Part shown: positions 14,769 through 23,800 of the stretch, piece after piece | Layout: each line of letters opens with the position of its first letter | How positions within the stretch are numbered: the stretch's first letter is position 1 | NCBI GenBank assembly: GCA_937894165.1 | Contig: CALCSX010000133.1 | Span: 1 to 30,093 of the forward strand | DNA: 30,093 nt | Source of the DNA: an uncultured Saprospiraceae bacterium | GTDB lineage: Bacteria; Bacteroidota; Bacteroidia; Chitinophagales; Saprospiraceae | Direction: 5' to 3' | Notes under the pieces: model-generated | Told to the model about the DNA's origin: nothing | The model's input: only the letters and a program-made list of their open reading frames with translations | Database searches by the model: none | Position numbers and translations under genes: made by a program

Positions 14769-15161
14769 TTGAATAAAGTTAATAGTAAAAGATCAAAAAG
14801 AGACGACAGTTACACAATTGAATTAAATCAAACAATCGTTCAGGCTATTCAGAGTGTTAAAGGTAAGAAAATTATACTCCTGGATTTACGAGATCTCAAA
14901 GATGCACCCACAGATTTTTTTATAATTTGCGAGGGGGATTCATCTGTCCAAGTGAAAGCTATTGCGCAGCGAATCCAATCGGATGTTAGGGATATTATAG
15001 GTGAACTACCAAGTCATATAGAAGGGAAAGATAAAGCTTTGTGGGTTCTTGTGGATTATTTTACCACGGTCGTTCATGTTTTTCATCCGGAAACTCGTGA
15101 ATTTTACGAACTCGAAGAACTCTGGTCTGACGCAAAAAGTACTACAATAGAAGCATTATAA
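14769..15161 (+). CDS. rsfS: Ribosomal silencing factor RsfS
   Basis: A 130-residue protein of the RsfS/Iojap/YbeB family, which binds ribosomal protein uL14 and keeps the 50S and 30S subunits apart when nutrients are short. The family core is clear: KKIILLDLRDL, DFFIICEG, and WVLVDYFTTVVHVFHPETREFYELEELWSDA in pieces over about 94-123. The start codon is TTG at 14769: there is no other Met in the first half of the frame, a stop lies in frame 30 bases upstream, and an AAAGGAAG (14757-14764) sits just in front. The gene precedes ftsH by 15 bases, the usual order in Bacteroidota, so the two are probably one transcript. Confidence 0.95.
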   Translation: MNKVNSKRSKRDDSYTIELNQTIVQAIQSVKGKKIILLDLRDLKDAPTDFFIICEGDSSVQVKAIAQRIQSDVRDIIGELPSHIEGKDKALWVLVDYFTTVVHVFHPETREFYELEELWSDAKSTTIEAL

Positions 15162-15176
15162 AAAGGCTAATAATTA

Positions 15177-17168
15177 ATGAATAACGAAACAAACAAGCCG
15201 GAGACTCCTCCAACAGGAGCTCCAAAAAACAATAAAAAACCTACACCCAATAAGATGAACTCTTATTGGATTTACGGTATTATCCTCGCATTATTTATAG
15301 TAATTCAGCTTTGGTTTGGCAACTCCTACCGAACTGAGACTATAAATATGGAAAAGTTCGAGACCATTTTCAAAAAAGGAGATGTTGCCAAAGTTGAGGT
15401 TGTGAATGAGAAAACAGCTTACGTTTATCTTACCGAGGAAGCTTTAAATAAAGAGGAATACAAGGATCTAAGATCTTCAAATTTTTCAGGAGATTCTCCC
15501 CAGTTTGCCTTTAATACAGGTCCGACTGAGACTTTTTCCAGAAAAGTTGATGAACTCAATGAGGAGCATACCGGACAAACTGTTTATTTGGAATACAAGG
15601 AGGAACAGAATTGGTTTCTCATTATGTTCCAATGGATGATTCCCTTCATTCTTTTGATCGTCATTTGGCTTTTTATTATGAGAAGGGTAAGCGGTGGTGC
15701 CGGAGGAGGTGGAGGTCAGATCTTCAATATTGGAAAATCTAAAGCCACACTATTTGACAGCAATACCCAAGTAAATGTGACTTTTAAGGACGTGGCAGGC
15801 TTAGATGAGGCCAAGGAAGAAGTGATGGAGGTCGTTGACTTCCTTAAAAATCCAAAGAAATATACAGCTCTTGGAGGAAAAATTCCCAAAGGTGTCCTTT
15901 TAGTTGGCCCTCCGGGTACAGGAAAAACGCTTTTAGCGAAGGCTGTGGCAGGGGAAGCCGGTGTACCTTTCTTCAGCATCTCGGGATCTGATTTCGTTGA
16001 GATGTTTGTAGGGGTAGGTGCTTCCAGGGTGAGAGATTTATTCAAACAAGCTAGAGAGAAAGCGCCATGTATTGTCTTTATCGATGAGATAGATGCGATA
16101 GGACGTGCGAGAGGCAAGGGGAATATGACGGGCGGAAACGATGAGCGTGAGAACACTTTGAATCAGCTTTTGGTGGAGATGGACGGATTTAGTACGGACA
16201 AAGGTGTCATACTTATGGCTGCCACCAACAGACCTGATGTACTGGATTCTGCGCTGATGAGACCGGGACGTTTTGACAGACAAATAAGCGTTGACAGGCC
16301 TGATTTGGTAGGACGTGAGCAAATTTTCAGAGTGCATTTGAAGACTATTAAGACAGGTCCTGATGTGAATCCAAAAACATTGGCAGAAATGACTCCGGGC
16401 TTTGCAGGAGCTGACATCGCTAACGTGTGTAATGAAGCAGCTCTGATTGCAGCGCGATTTAACAAGACCGCAGTGGATATGATTGACTTTAACAAAGCAT
16501 TGGACAGAGTAATTGGAGGTCTCGAGAAGAAAAATAAACTTATTTCTCCCGAAGAGAAGGAAATTATTGCCTATCACGAGGCTGGTCATGCGATTTGTGG
16601 CTGGTATTTGGAACATGCTTCTCCCTTGGTGAAGGTGACCATTGTACCTCGCGGAATAGGTACTTTAGGGTATGCACAATATTTGCCTAAGGAGGAACAT
16701 ATAGTGAGAACGGAGCAACTTCTAGACAGAATGTGTATGACATTTGGTGGGCGGGCTGCGGAGCAAATAACCTTTGGAAAGATTTCTACGGGGGCTCAGA
16801 ATGACCTGGATCAAATTACAAAAATGGCCTATTCCATGATTTCTATCTATGGTATGGATAAGGAAGTGGGTAATATATCTTTCTATGGCATGTCCCAGGA
16901 TCAATTCAATAAGCCCTATTCTGATAGCACTGCTACTAAAATAGATGACAGAGTAAGAATTATGGTGGAAGAGCAATATAAGAGAGCTCAGAATCTCCTC
17001 ATCGAAAAAAGGAAAGAACTGGAATTAATCGCAAAAGAACTTCTGGAGAAAGAAGTACTATTGAAATCAGACCTTGAAAGACTTATAGGGGAAAGAGAAT
17101 TTGAAACCAAAACATTTACCGAAGGAAATTTGGTTAATGCCGTGGAAAATAAAGACTTTCCTGTATAG
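15177..17168 (+). CDS. ftsH: ATP-dependent zinc metalloprotease FtsH
   Basis: A 663-residue inner-membrane AAA+ protease that degrades misassembled membrane proteins and short-lived regulators. Order: a proline/lysine-rich cytoplasmic leader (1-28), membrane helix about 30-48, periplasmic domain to about 145, second helix about 147-168, glycine-rich hinge VSGGAGGGGG (171-180), AAA domain with Walker A GPPGTGKT (244-251), Walker B FIDEID (301-306) and the arginine-finger region MRPGRFDR (361-368), then the M41 protease with zinc site HEAGH (467-471). All catalytic residues are present and length is normal. The longer-than-usual N-terminal leader is typical of Bacteroidota. A strong terminator follows the stop. 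Confidence 0.98.
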   Translation: MNNETNKPETPPTGAPKNNKKPTPNKMNSYWIYGIILALFIVIQLWFGNSYRTETINMEKFETIFKKGDVAKVEVVNEKTAYVYLTEEALNKEEYKDLRSSNFSGDSPQFAFNTGPTETFSRKVDELNEEHTGQTVYLEYKEEQNWFLIMFQWMIPFILLIVIWLFIMRRVSGGAGGGGGQIFNIGKSKATLFDSNTQVNVTFKDVAGLDEAKEEVMEVVDFLKNPKKYTALGGKIPKGVLLVGPPGTGKTLLAKAVAGEAGVPFFSISGSDFVEMFVGVGASRVRDLFKQAREKAPCIVFIDEIDAIGRARGKGNMTGGNDERENTLNQLLVEMDGFSTDKGVILMAATNRPDVLDSALMRPGRFDRQISVDRPDLVGREQIFRVHLKTIKTGPDVNPKTLAEMTPGFAGADIANVCNEAALIAARFNKTAVDMIDFNKALDRVIGGLEKKNKLISPEEKEIIAYHEAGHAICGWYLEHASPLVKVTIVPRGIGTLGYAQYLPKEEHIVRTEQLLDRMCMTFGGRAAEQITFGKISTGAQNDLDQITKMAYSMISIYGMDKEVGNISFYGMSQDQFNKPYSDSTATKIDDRVRIMVEEQYKRAQNLLIEKRKELELIAKELLEKEVLLKSDLERLIGEREFETKTFTEGNLVNAVENKDFPV

Positions 17169-17193
17169 ATCAATTAGATTAAGAGAAATATTG

Positions 17194-17228
17194 AATCCCT
17201 CGCTTTTTACTAAGTGGGGGATTTTTTT
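17194..17228 (+). terminator. Rho-independent terminator after ftsH
   Basis: A 12-pair stem (17194-17205 with 17212-17223, two G-U pairs, no mismatch), loop TTTACT, followed by a T tract through 17228. It lies about 25 bases after the ftsH stop and should end the rsfS-ftsH transcript. Confidence 0.9.
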
Positions 17229-17321
17229 ATGCTTGAAGTAAATTAATTAAATATTGATCTGTAAGTATTTAAAATACTATTATATTAGTCTGAAAATTAC
17301 CAACTTATAAAAATCACCTCT

Positions 17322-17729
17322 ATGAATCCAACACTTAGAAATATTTTAGCAGTGGTCGCAGGCCTTGTTTTAGGTAGTATTATCAATATGGGAATTATCA
17401 ACTTAGGTCATATGATATTGCCTATTGAAGGACTTGACACTAATGATATGGAATCATTTGCAGATGTGTTCCCAACATTAAGTGCCGAATATTTTGTATT
17501 TCCTTTTCTAGGGCATGCAATAGGTACATTTATAGGGGCTATAATCACAGCGAAAATTGCAGCAACTCAAAAGATGAGGATGGCATTAATAGTCGGAGTT
17601 CTTTTTTTGATTGGAGGAATTATAGCAGCATTTTTAATTCCGGCACCTATCTGGTTCGTCGTAGTTGATCTGGCGTTTGCATACTTGCCGATGGCTTGGC
17701 TGGGTGGCAATTTGGGCGGGAGAAAATAA
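17322..17729 (+). CDS. Small four-helix membrane protein, unknown
   Basis: A 135-residue hydrophobic protein with four likely membrane helices (about 6-28, 57-80, 87-106, 108-130) and very short loops. The first loop (29-56) carries most of the acidic residues (LDTNDMESFADVF). A glycine-rich helix GHAIGTFIGA and the end WLGGNLGGRK stand out. I recognise the general type as a conserved Bacteroidota membrane protein but know no function. It lies downstream of the ftsH terminator and must have its own promoter; a 15-base palindrome AGTATTTAAAATACT (17264-17278) is in its upstream region, but no TAnnTTTG box is visible there. Confidence 0.8.
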   Translation: MNPTLRNILAVVAGLVLGSIINMGIINLGHMILPIEGLDTNDMESFADVFPTLSAEYFVFPFLGHAIGTFIGAIITAKIAATQKMRMALIVGVLFLIGGIIAAFLIPAPIWFVVVDLAFAYLPMAWLGGNLGGRK

Positions 17730-17866
17730 AATATTTCTTTCGCATAAGGCTTTTTATTTATTAATTTTGATTTTGTGATTTGATCTTTCAGAATTGCCTT
17801 CTCTATTCATTTTCAACAAGTTCAATTCATTCTAAGGAAATCAACACTTATTGTTTTAAAAAAATC

Positions 17867-17874
17867 TAACTTTG
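17867..17874 (+). promoter_or_regulatory. -7 box upstream of the methyltransferase gene
   Basis: TAACTTTG matches TAnnTTTG. It lies about 100 bases before the start at 17977, implying a leader of roughly 95 bases. A TTG at 17851-17853 is closer than the usual -33 spacing. The rest of 17730-17976 is AT-rich and holds no gene. Confidence 0.4.
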
Positions 17875-17976
17875 GTTTTTGAAAAAAATAGAAATAACCA
17901 TTCCAGTAAAATATAAATAAAAGATCCTGTTCAGTTTATCGAATATTATCTTTTAAAATATGCAGATATATAATTA

Positions 17977-18747
17977 ATGAGCAAACCTGGTTATTATCAG
18001 TATACAGACTACAAGGATGCGGAGGATTTCAAGCGATTGAATTTCATCGTGGAAAGAATTCAGCAAAACTGTAGCAAAGGGGCAAGTGTTCTTGATATCG
18101 GTTGTGGCAATGGAAATATAGCCAGAGTGATGGGAAGTTTAGGTTTTGAAGTGTTGGCAGTAGATGTTGATCAAAAATCAATCGATAACGCAACCGTATC
18201 TAATCCTTTTCCAAATGTAACTTTTCAGATGATTGATGCTCAACAATTTGTTTCCGTTCGGACGTTTGATGCCATCATTTGTAGTGAAGTTTTGGAACAC
18301 CTCGAAGACTATCAAACCCTCATTTCTTATGCCACGAAATTACTCAATCCAAATGGAGTTTTTGTGGTAACCGTACCGAATGGTTATGGCCCTCGTGAAA
18401 CACTAATCACTAAACCGGTTCAAGCGCTGATTAAAAACGGCTTTGAAAAACCATTATCACGTTTGAAAAAAATGTTGGGTTTTGGCAAAGGAACTATCCA
18501 AAGCTCCAATCCCGACCTTACTCACATCCAATTTTTCTCTAAGAAAGGTTTGTTTTCTGCTTTAGAGAAGGAAAATTTTGTTCTTGAATCCTTTAGGAAA
18601 GCGGATTCTGTAGAGAAAGTATTGCCCTACTCGATTCTGACCAAGAGATTCTACAAATTGCAGGAGCTGGATTGTACTATCGCCGATTATATGCCAGACT
18701 TCTTAGTGAGCGGCTTCTATACATCCTGGAAATTAAAAGGGGGGTAG
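17977..18747 (+). CDS. Class I SAM-dependent methyltransferase
   Basis: A 256-residue soluble methyltransferase of the UbiG/Methyltransf_23 type. The SAM loop VLDIGCGNGN is at 38-47, an acidic ribose ligand in AVDVD (61-65), and motif IV FDAIICSEVLEHLED at 97-111, followed by PNGVFVVTVPNGYGPRE (125-141). The C-terminal third has no clear relative and may hold the acceptor site. Substrate cannot be told; sugar, lipid-linked and ubiquinone-like substrates all occur in this group, and no biosynthetic partner is adjacent. It ends tail-to-tail with the lipoprotein gene on the other strand, with 6 bases between the stops. Confidence 0.85.
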   Translation: MSKPGYYQYTDYKDAEDFKRLNFIVERIQQNCSKGASVLDIGCGNGNIARVMGSLGFEVLAVDVDQKSIDNATVSNPFPNVTFQMIDAQQFVSVRTFDAIICSEVLEHLEDYQTLISYATKLLNPNGVFVVTVPNGYGPRETLITKPVQALIKNGFEKPLSRLKKMLGFGKGTIQSSNPDLTHIQFFSKKGLFSALEKENFVLESFRKADSVEKVLPYSILTKRFYKLQELDCTIADYMPDFLVSGFYTSWKLKGG

Positions 18748-18753
18748 TGTTTG

Positions 18754-19512
18754 CTATCGTTTGATCTCACTTATCCGGTTTTCTTCAATGTATTCCATAA
18801 CTTCAGCTCTCTGATTTGCATCCATCAGTTGCCACAAATAGGCATTATGGTTATTCACAAATAAATAAAAGGTGGTTTGATCAGGATGGTTATTATCGTA
18901 ATTTTTTAAAAGTTTAATCAATTTCTTTGATGGCTTAATCATATAATCGTTCCAAAATACAATAGCATAATAGTCTGCACTAGGCATATCGTCTACAGTA
19001 ATTCTATCTCCATCTAAATTACTAATAAGGGGTAGAAAATAGGTCAATTCTCTGTTTCTATAATTCAAATTTTCAATATCATTATGAGGAGGGAAAACGT
19101 CAAAGCTGCCTTCGACATTCCAATTCATCGGGATTGGTGGTTCAATGTAGCAATTGACAAGTTTAAAAATAGCATTTCCTTCTTTATCAAAATATCTTAT
19201 TTGTACTGATTGTCCATCATCCTTTGCAATGCTTTGAAGTTTCTTAAAATATATAGAATCTAAAGGACTAACTGATGCTTTAGCTTGCTCCACTTCGGCA
19301 TAAAAATCTGCTTTCAAAGAATTATAATAACTTGCCGTATCTAAAACGTATCGGTTTGCTTCAGGTATTTTTCGTTTATCGAATTTCCGGATAATTTCTT
19401 CATCTAAGAGCCATTCAGGTTTAGAATCAATGCCTAGAATAGTTCTATAAGCCAGGCCACAGCCGGAGGAAGTTATAAGAAAAAGGAATAATGGAATTAA
19501 TAATCTAAACAT
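18754..19512 (-). CDS. Lipoprotein of unknown function
   Basis: A 252-residue protein with a signal sequence and lipobox ending at Cys18 (TSSGC). The mature part has no motif I can name with confidence. The C-terminal section, with DYYAIVFWNDYM (about 179-190) and TTFYLFVNNHNAYLWQLM (about 214-231), has the beta-strand/helix rhythm of a thioredoxin-like fold but lacks a CxxC, so this is only a suggestion. It is monocistronic or the last gene of a run, convergent with the methyltransferase gene. A perfect 20-base palindrome lies 44-63 bases before its start. Confidence 0.75.
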   Translation of the reverse strand: MFRLLIPLFLFLITSSGCGLAYRTILGIDSKPEWLLDEEIIRKFDKRKIPEANRYVLDTASYYNSLKADFYAEVEQAKASVSPLDSIYFKKLQSIAKDDGQSVQIRYFDKEGNAIFKLVNCYIEPPIPMNWNVEGSFDVFPPHNDIENLNYRNRELTYFLPLISNLDGDRITVDDMPSADYYAIVFWNDYMIKPSKKLIKLLKNYDNNHPDQTTFYLFVNNHNAYLWQLMDANQRAEVMEYIEENRISEIKR

Positions 19513-19555
19513 TTGAATTTATTTCGATTAAATCAACGTAATTTAAATAAAATAA

Positions 19556-19575
19556 ATAACATTTTCAAATGTTAT
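19556..19575. promoter_or_regulatory. Perfect 20-base palindrome, possible operator
   Basis: ATAACATTTTCAAATGTTAT: arms of 9 bases around TC, with no mismatch. It lies 44-63 bases before the start of the minus-strand lipoprotein gene, where a repressor or activator site would be expected. No T tract follows on either side, so a terminator is unlikely. Confidence 0.4.
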
Positions 19576-19644
19576 CCTTATTTCATTGCCGATAGGAAAT
19601 GCTATATTTTTGAAAAATTAGCGCAAATCAATAAAATGTTGGTA

Positions 19645-20064
19645 TCATTTCACCTTAACTATTCCATCTTTATATAAGTCTAGACCCAATTTCAAAATCT
19701 CATTAATCAAGTCCATATCTAAATCCTCCTGAGGATTAATCTTTAAGACTTTCATCCTGGAACGTGTGCCACTTTCGAGGCTGGGATGGTTTATCATTTT
19801 CCCCTCGACCATTAATATATAAGGTTCCCCCGTCTTTTTATCTGTCCATAAATAGCAAAATGGCTTATTTCTATAACAAAAACATGGCATTCCATATTTG
19901 GTAGTTTCACTAATCTGATCATCCTTATCTTTTATAATTTTCCGCAAAGCCAGAAGGCAGCCTTTGACAGGCTCATCCTGGGAGATGTAATAATCATCAA
20001 TTTGAGATATCATTGCAAAATATTTTCTGTTAAAAACACCCACTGTCCATTTGCAAAAATGCAT
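19645..20064 (-). CDS. DUF1801 (YdhG-like) domain protein
   Basis: A 139-residue protein of the DUF1801 type: IDDYYISQDEPVKGCLLALRKII at about 21-43, then ETTKYGMPCFCYRNKPFCYLWTDKKTG (53-79) and a C-terminal K-x-L-K-I-N segment, all typical. The family is small, soluble, of unclear function (one member folds like frataxin/YdhG). The start is uncertain: Met1 at 20064 has a purine-rich AGGGAA in front, while Met18 at 20013 is where most relatives begin. It lies 58 bases after the tetR stop and may be read from the tetR promoter. Confidence 0.8.
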   Translation of the reverse strand: MHFCKWTVGVFNRKYFAMISQIDDYYISQDEPVKGCLLALRKIIKDKDDQISETTKYGMPCFCYRNKPFCYLWTDKKTGEPYILMVEGKMINHPSLESGTRSRMKVLKINPQEDLDMDLINEILKLGLDLYKDGIVKVK

Positions 20065-20122
20065 AATTTCCCTGAATTATGAAAGGAAAATATAACCATC
20101 CTACGATCCTTTAAGGATTTTA

Positions 20123-20719
20123 TTAAAAATTGATTGTCTTCATATACTCCTTCCCTTTTTGATTTGTAATAGAATGCATATAAAATTTTAATGCTTCAAA
20201 GTGATATTCAAATCTGGAAATGCTTTCATTATCAAAAAATGGACTGCTATATGACATTACGAGTTGAAAAAATAGTTTACCATATAATTCAGCGTCAAAA
20301 TCCTCCCTATAGTAACCCTGTTCTCTTCCTCTGGCTATATTCTGCGCAAGCATACCGGAAAATTGCTGGGAAAATCCTACCATATGTCGGTTGAAAATAT
20401 TGGGATAATATTTAATGAGCTGACGAATAAGGATAGAATTATTAATACTGGTAGCTCGTTCTATTTCAGCATCCCTGCAGAACATCCTTTCAATAGCATT
20501 TTCGATCTTATCATCAAGATTTTTTACTCTCTCTAATATTACATTGAGTACGTATGTCAACACCTCATCCAGTAGGGCTTCCTTATTACTGTAGTCCTTG
20601 TAAAGGGTTTTCTTGGAAATACCGAACTCTTTAGCAATATCATCCATAGTCAGGGTTTTTGCCCCATTTTGAGCAAATAATTCTGTCACTTTCTCTATAA
20701 ATGAATCGTCTTTCGTCAT
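20123..20719 (-). CDS. TetR/AcrR family transcriptional regulator
   Basis: A 198-residue one-component regulator. The N-terminal DNA-binding domain has the classic helix-turn-helix TMDDIAKEFGISKKTLYKDYSNKEALL (24-50 in parts); the remaining 145 residues form the ligand-binding and dimerisation helices and have no recognisable ligand signature. It is the gene after the RND pump gene on the same strand, separated by 135 bases that contain a promoter-like box (20775-20782) and an operator-like palindrome (20817-20843). The same palindrome design recurs upstream of tolC. The likely role is repression of the efflux operon and of itself; this is inference from position and palindromes. Confidence 0.92.
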   Translation of the reverse strand: MTKDDSFIEKVTELFAQNGAKTLTMDDIAKEFGISKKTLYKDYSNKEALLDEVLTYVLNVILERVKNLDDKIENAIERMFCRDAEIERATSINNSILIRQLIKYYPNIFNRHMVGFSQQFSGMLAQNIARGREQGYYREDFDAELYGKLFFQLVMSYSSPFFDNESISRFEYHFEALKFYMHSITNQKGKEYMKTINF

Positions 20720-20774
20720 ACCCGCCTTTTTTCTTAAATTAGTAAATAGAAATCTCTTGAAAAAAATTCAACCC

Positions 20775-20782
20775 CAAAAATA
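20775..20782 (-). promoter_or_regulatory. -7 box for tetR
   Basis: The minus strand reads TATTTTTG, matching TAnnTTTG, 56 bases before the tetR start. A TTG (20799-20801) lies 16 bases further upstream, somewhat closer than the usual -33 element. Confidence 0.45.
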
Positions 20783-20816
20783 CTAAATTTCATCCCACCA
20801 ATTGAATTTTACAGCG

Positions 20817-20843
20817 GGAAACATTAACGCAAGTAATGTTCCC
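20817..20843. promoter_or_regulatory. Operator-like palindrome GGAAAC-N15-GTTCCC upstream of tetR
   Basis: GGAAAC (20817-20822) and GTTCCC (20838-20843) flank 15 bases; the inner bases extend the symmetry (AACATTA with TAATGTT around ACGCAAG). It lies 12 bases after the RND pump stop and about 100 bases before tetR. Without a T tract it is a poor terminator. The same arms and spacing occur at 26492-26518 upstream of tolC. Confidence 0.5.
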
Positions 20844-20854
20844 CTTGTAGTTAT

Positions 20855-23800
20855 TTAAAATTCATATTCATGTTTAGGATCTATATGGTCATACTCTGCT
20901 TTAATCATGTCTCCATAGTTGATTCCCTTATTCTTAGAAAATCGTTCTTCTAGTCTCACTACAATGAGATAGACTACAGGGACTATTACTAATGTAAGAA
21001 ATAAAGATGAGAGCAAGCCTCCAATGATCACTATGGCCAGCCCATTATTCATTTCAGCTGCCGCTCCCGAAGCTAATGCGATGGGAAGCATACCGAAAAC
21101 CATGGCTATGGTAGTCATTAGGATGGGTCGAAGTCTGGCATGATTAGCTTGGATCAGGGCGTTTCTGACTGGTTCGCCGTGTTCCATTCTATGGTTGGCA
21201 AAATCGACTAATAATATAGCATTTTTCGCCACTAAACCTATTAACATAATTATTCCCAGAATCGTAAAAATATTCAAACTCTGATTGGTTAATGCCAATG
21301 CCCACAATGCCCCGATGAAAGATAGAGGAATTGAAAACAATACTATGAAAGGCTTGACAAAATCATCGTACAGGACAACCATAATCATATAAACCAAAAG
21401 TATAGCAGCCAAAAGTGCCAGCCCTAAAGTTCCAAAGCCATCACTTTGATTTTCCATGTTACCGCCCCATTTCCAGTTGACGCCTTTAGGTTTATCTATA
21501 GTGGCAAGCTTGGATTCCCACTCTTGAGCCACTGCACCGGTAGTTCTTCCCACATTCTGTGCCATTACTGTCACGGAAGGCGTTCTATCGAAACGTTCCA
21601 TTACAGTAGGTCCTGAGCCATAATTTATATCCGCAAACTGGGATAAATTAATTCTTTGACCCAAATTATTGACATATGATATGTTTTTGACATCATCGAT
21701 ACTGTTTCTATGTGCTTCATCAAATATTATATTGATATCAAACTCATTACTTCCTGTTCTGAATTTATTGTTATCATTACCGCTAAAGGCAGTTCTTAGT
21801 GTTTGCCCCACAGTACCCACATTCAAGCCCAAAGAGGCCATTTTATCTCTGTCCACCGTAATAGAAATTTCAGGATTTCCTTCTTCCACACTTAAATCAA
21901 TTTCTGTAGCTCCATCGACAGTTCTTAATTGCTCTTCTGCCTTTCGGGCATAACTAAGTGCCTCATCAAGGGTGCCGGCTGTTATAATCATTTGCAGAGG
22001 CGCCTGTTCCGCACCCATCAAACCGACGGGAACAGTTGTAACTTTAACACCTACCAATTCCTCCTCTAATTCTCGCTTTAACTTAGCTGCAAATATTTTA
22101 GTCTTGTCCTTCCGCTCCGTCTTGTCTACCAAGGTAACATTGATCTCCGATTTATATTTTGTGGCCTGAACAGCTCCCATGCCACCTCCGCTGGATTGTC
22201 CCACCGTTGTAATCATTGTTGCGATCTCCGGCCTTGAAGAAAGAAATATCTCCGCCCGCTGCGTAGCAAAATTCATCTCCTCAATCGAGGCATCCTTATC
22301 TATTTCAAGCTGAACTAAAAACTCTCCTTTATCCATCCCGGGAAAGAAATCTGTTCCTATATAACCCATGCCTACAAGAAAGAACGAACTTACAAACAGC
22401 GACCCCGCTATGAGAAAGGTGCCAACCTTATGATCAAGACACCAGTTGAGTATTTTTGTCACTTCCTTGGTAAACCAAGTAAGACCTGCTTCGAATTTAT
22501 GGATCATTTTTCCGAATATTGATTTTCCGCTGATCAGTTCTAACTTTCCATATCGGGAAAACAACCAAGGGACCACAGTAAAGGACACTAAAAGCGACAA
22601 CAATGTAGAAATAATAACCGTCGCAGCAAACTGTCTAATAATATCCGACACCAGACCTGAACTCATCGCTATGGGCAGGAATACCACCACAATCACTAAT
22701 GTGATGGCTGTCACAGTAAATCCTATTTCACTTGCACCGTCGTAAGCTGCCCGGACCTTGTTTTTGCCCATCTCCATATGTCTGTGGATATTTTCAATGA
22801 CCACAATCGCATCATCAACTAGGATACCCACTACTAGAGAAAGAGCAAGCAAACTCATTAGATTCAAACTGTATCCAAGGGCAAGAATCCCGATAAAAGT
22901 AGCGATAAGAGAGGTGGGGATAGCCACCATAACTATTAAAGCATTCCGATAACTGTGTAGAAAAAATAACATTACAAAGGCGACTAAACCCACTGCAATT
23001 AATAAATCCTTGATCACTGAATTAGCAGCAGCTAATGTAAATACCGAAGAGTCATTAGCCAATTCAATCCTAAGTCCCCTGTCAATATACTGTTGCTCAA
23101 TTTCAGTTATCCTCGCTTTTACCAACTCACTCACTGTTACAGCATTCGCATCAGTCTGTTTTTGTACCTGTAGTAAAAGAGTGTTTTGTTGATTGATTCG
23201 GGCTATTTTTTCAACATCTTTCTGGGTATCCTGAACTTCAGCTACATCAGATAACCTAATATCCTGTCCTTCTTTGGATGCAATAATCAGACTTCTCAAT
23301 TCATTTACGGAATTTATCTTTCCCGATAGGCGAATTAATGTACTATTCTCCCTTGTTTTAAGATTTCCGGTAGGAAAATCTAAATTTGAGGCAATAATAA
23401 TTTGCTCAACCTGTGGCACCGTAAGTCCATATCCTTCTAATTTTATAGGATCTATATTCACTCTTATTTCGCGTTCTTGACCACCTATGATATTTACTTG
23501 CGCCACTCCCGGAATACGGGAAAAGTCAGGCTGAATCTTTTGATCAATTAAATCGAAAAGTTCACTTTCAGTAAGGTTCGCCGTCACGCCCATGCTTATG
23601 ATAGGGAGATCTGACAGGGAGAATTGTGAAATAGATGGCTCCTCAATACCCTCAGGAAGATCTGAACGAATGGCATTTATCTTTCGTTGGGCATCATTTA
23701 AAGAATAATCTACATCTGCCTCATTGTTGAATTCTATGGTTACAATAGAAATACTTTCGAAGGATTTTGTAATAATCTTCTTAACACTTTCAAGGGAGGA

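Noticed and set aside
15716..16156. Open frame of 146 codons antisense to ftsH
   Set aside because: Same explanation: fully inside ftsH, proline/serine-rich shadow sequence without a recognisable domain.
16038..16616. Long open frame (192 codons) antisense to ftsH
   Set aside because: It lies opposite the conserved AAA and protease regions of ftsH, has no known domain, and is explained by codon bias of the sense gene.
20815..20844. Rho-independent terminator after the RND pump gene
   Set aside because: The stem is good but no T tract follows on the minus strand; the arms match the site before tolC, so an operator is preferred.
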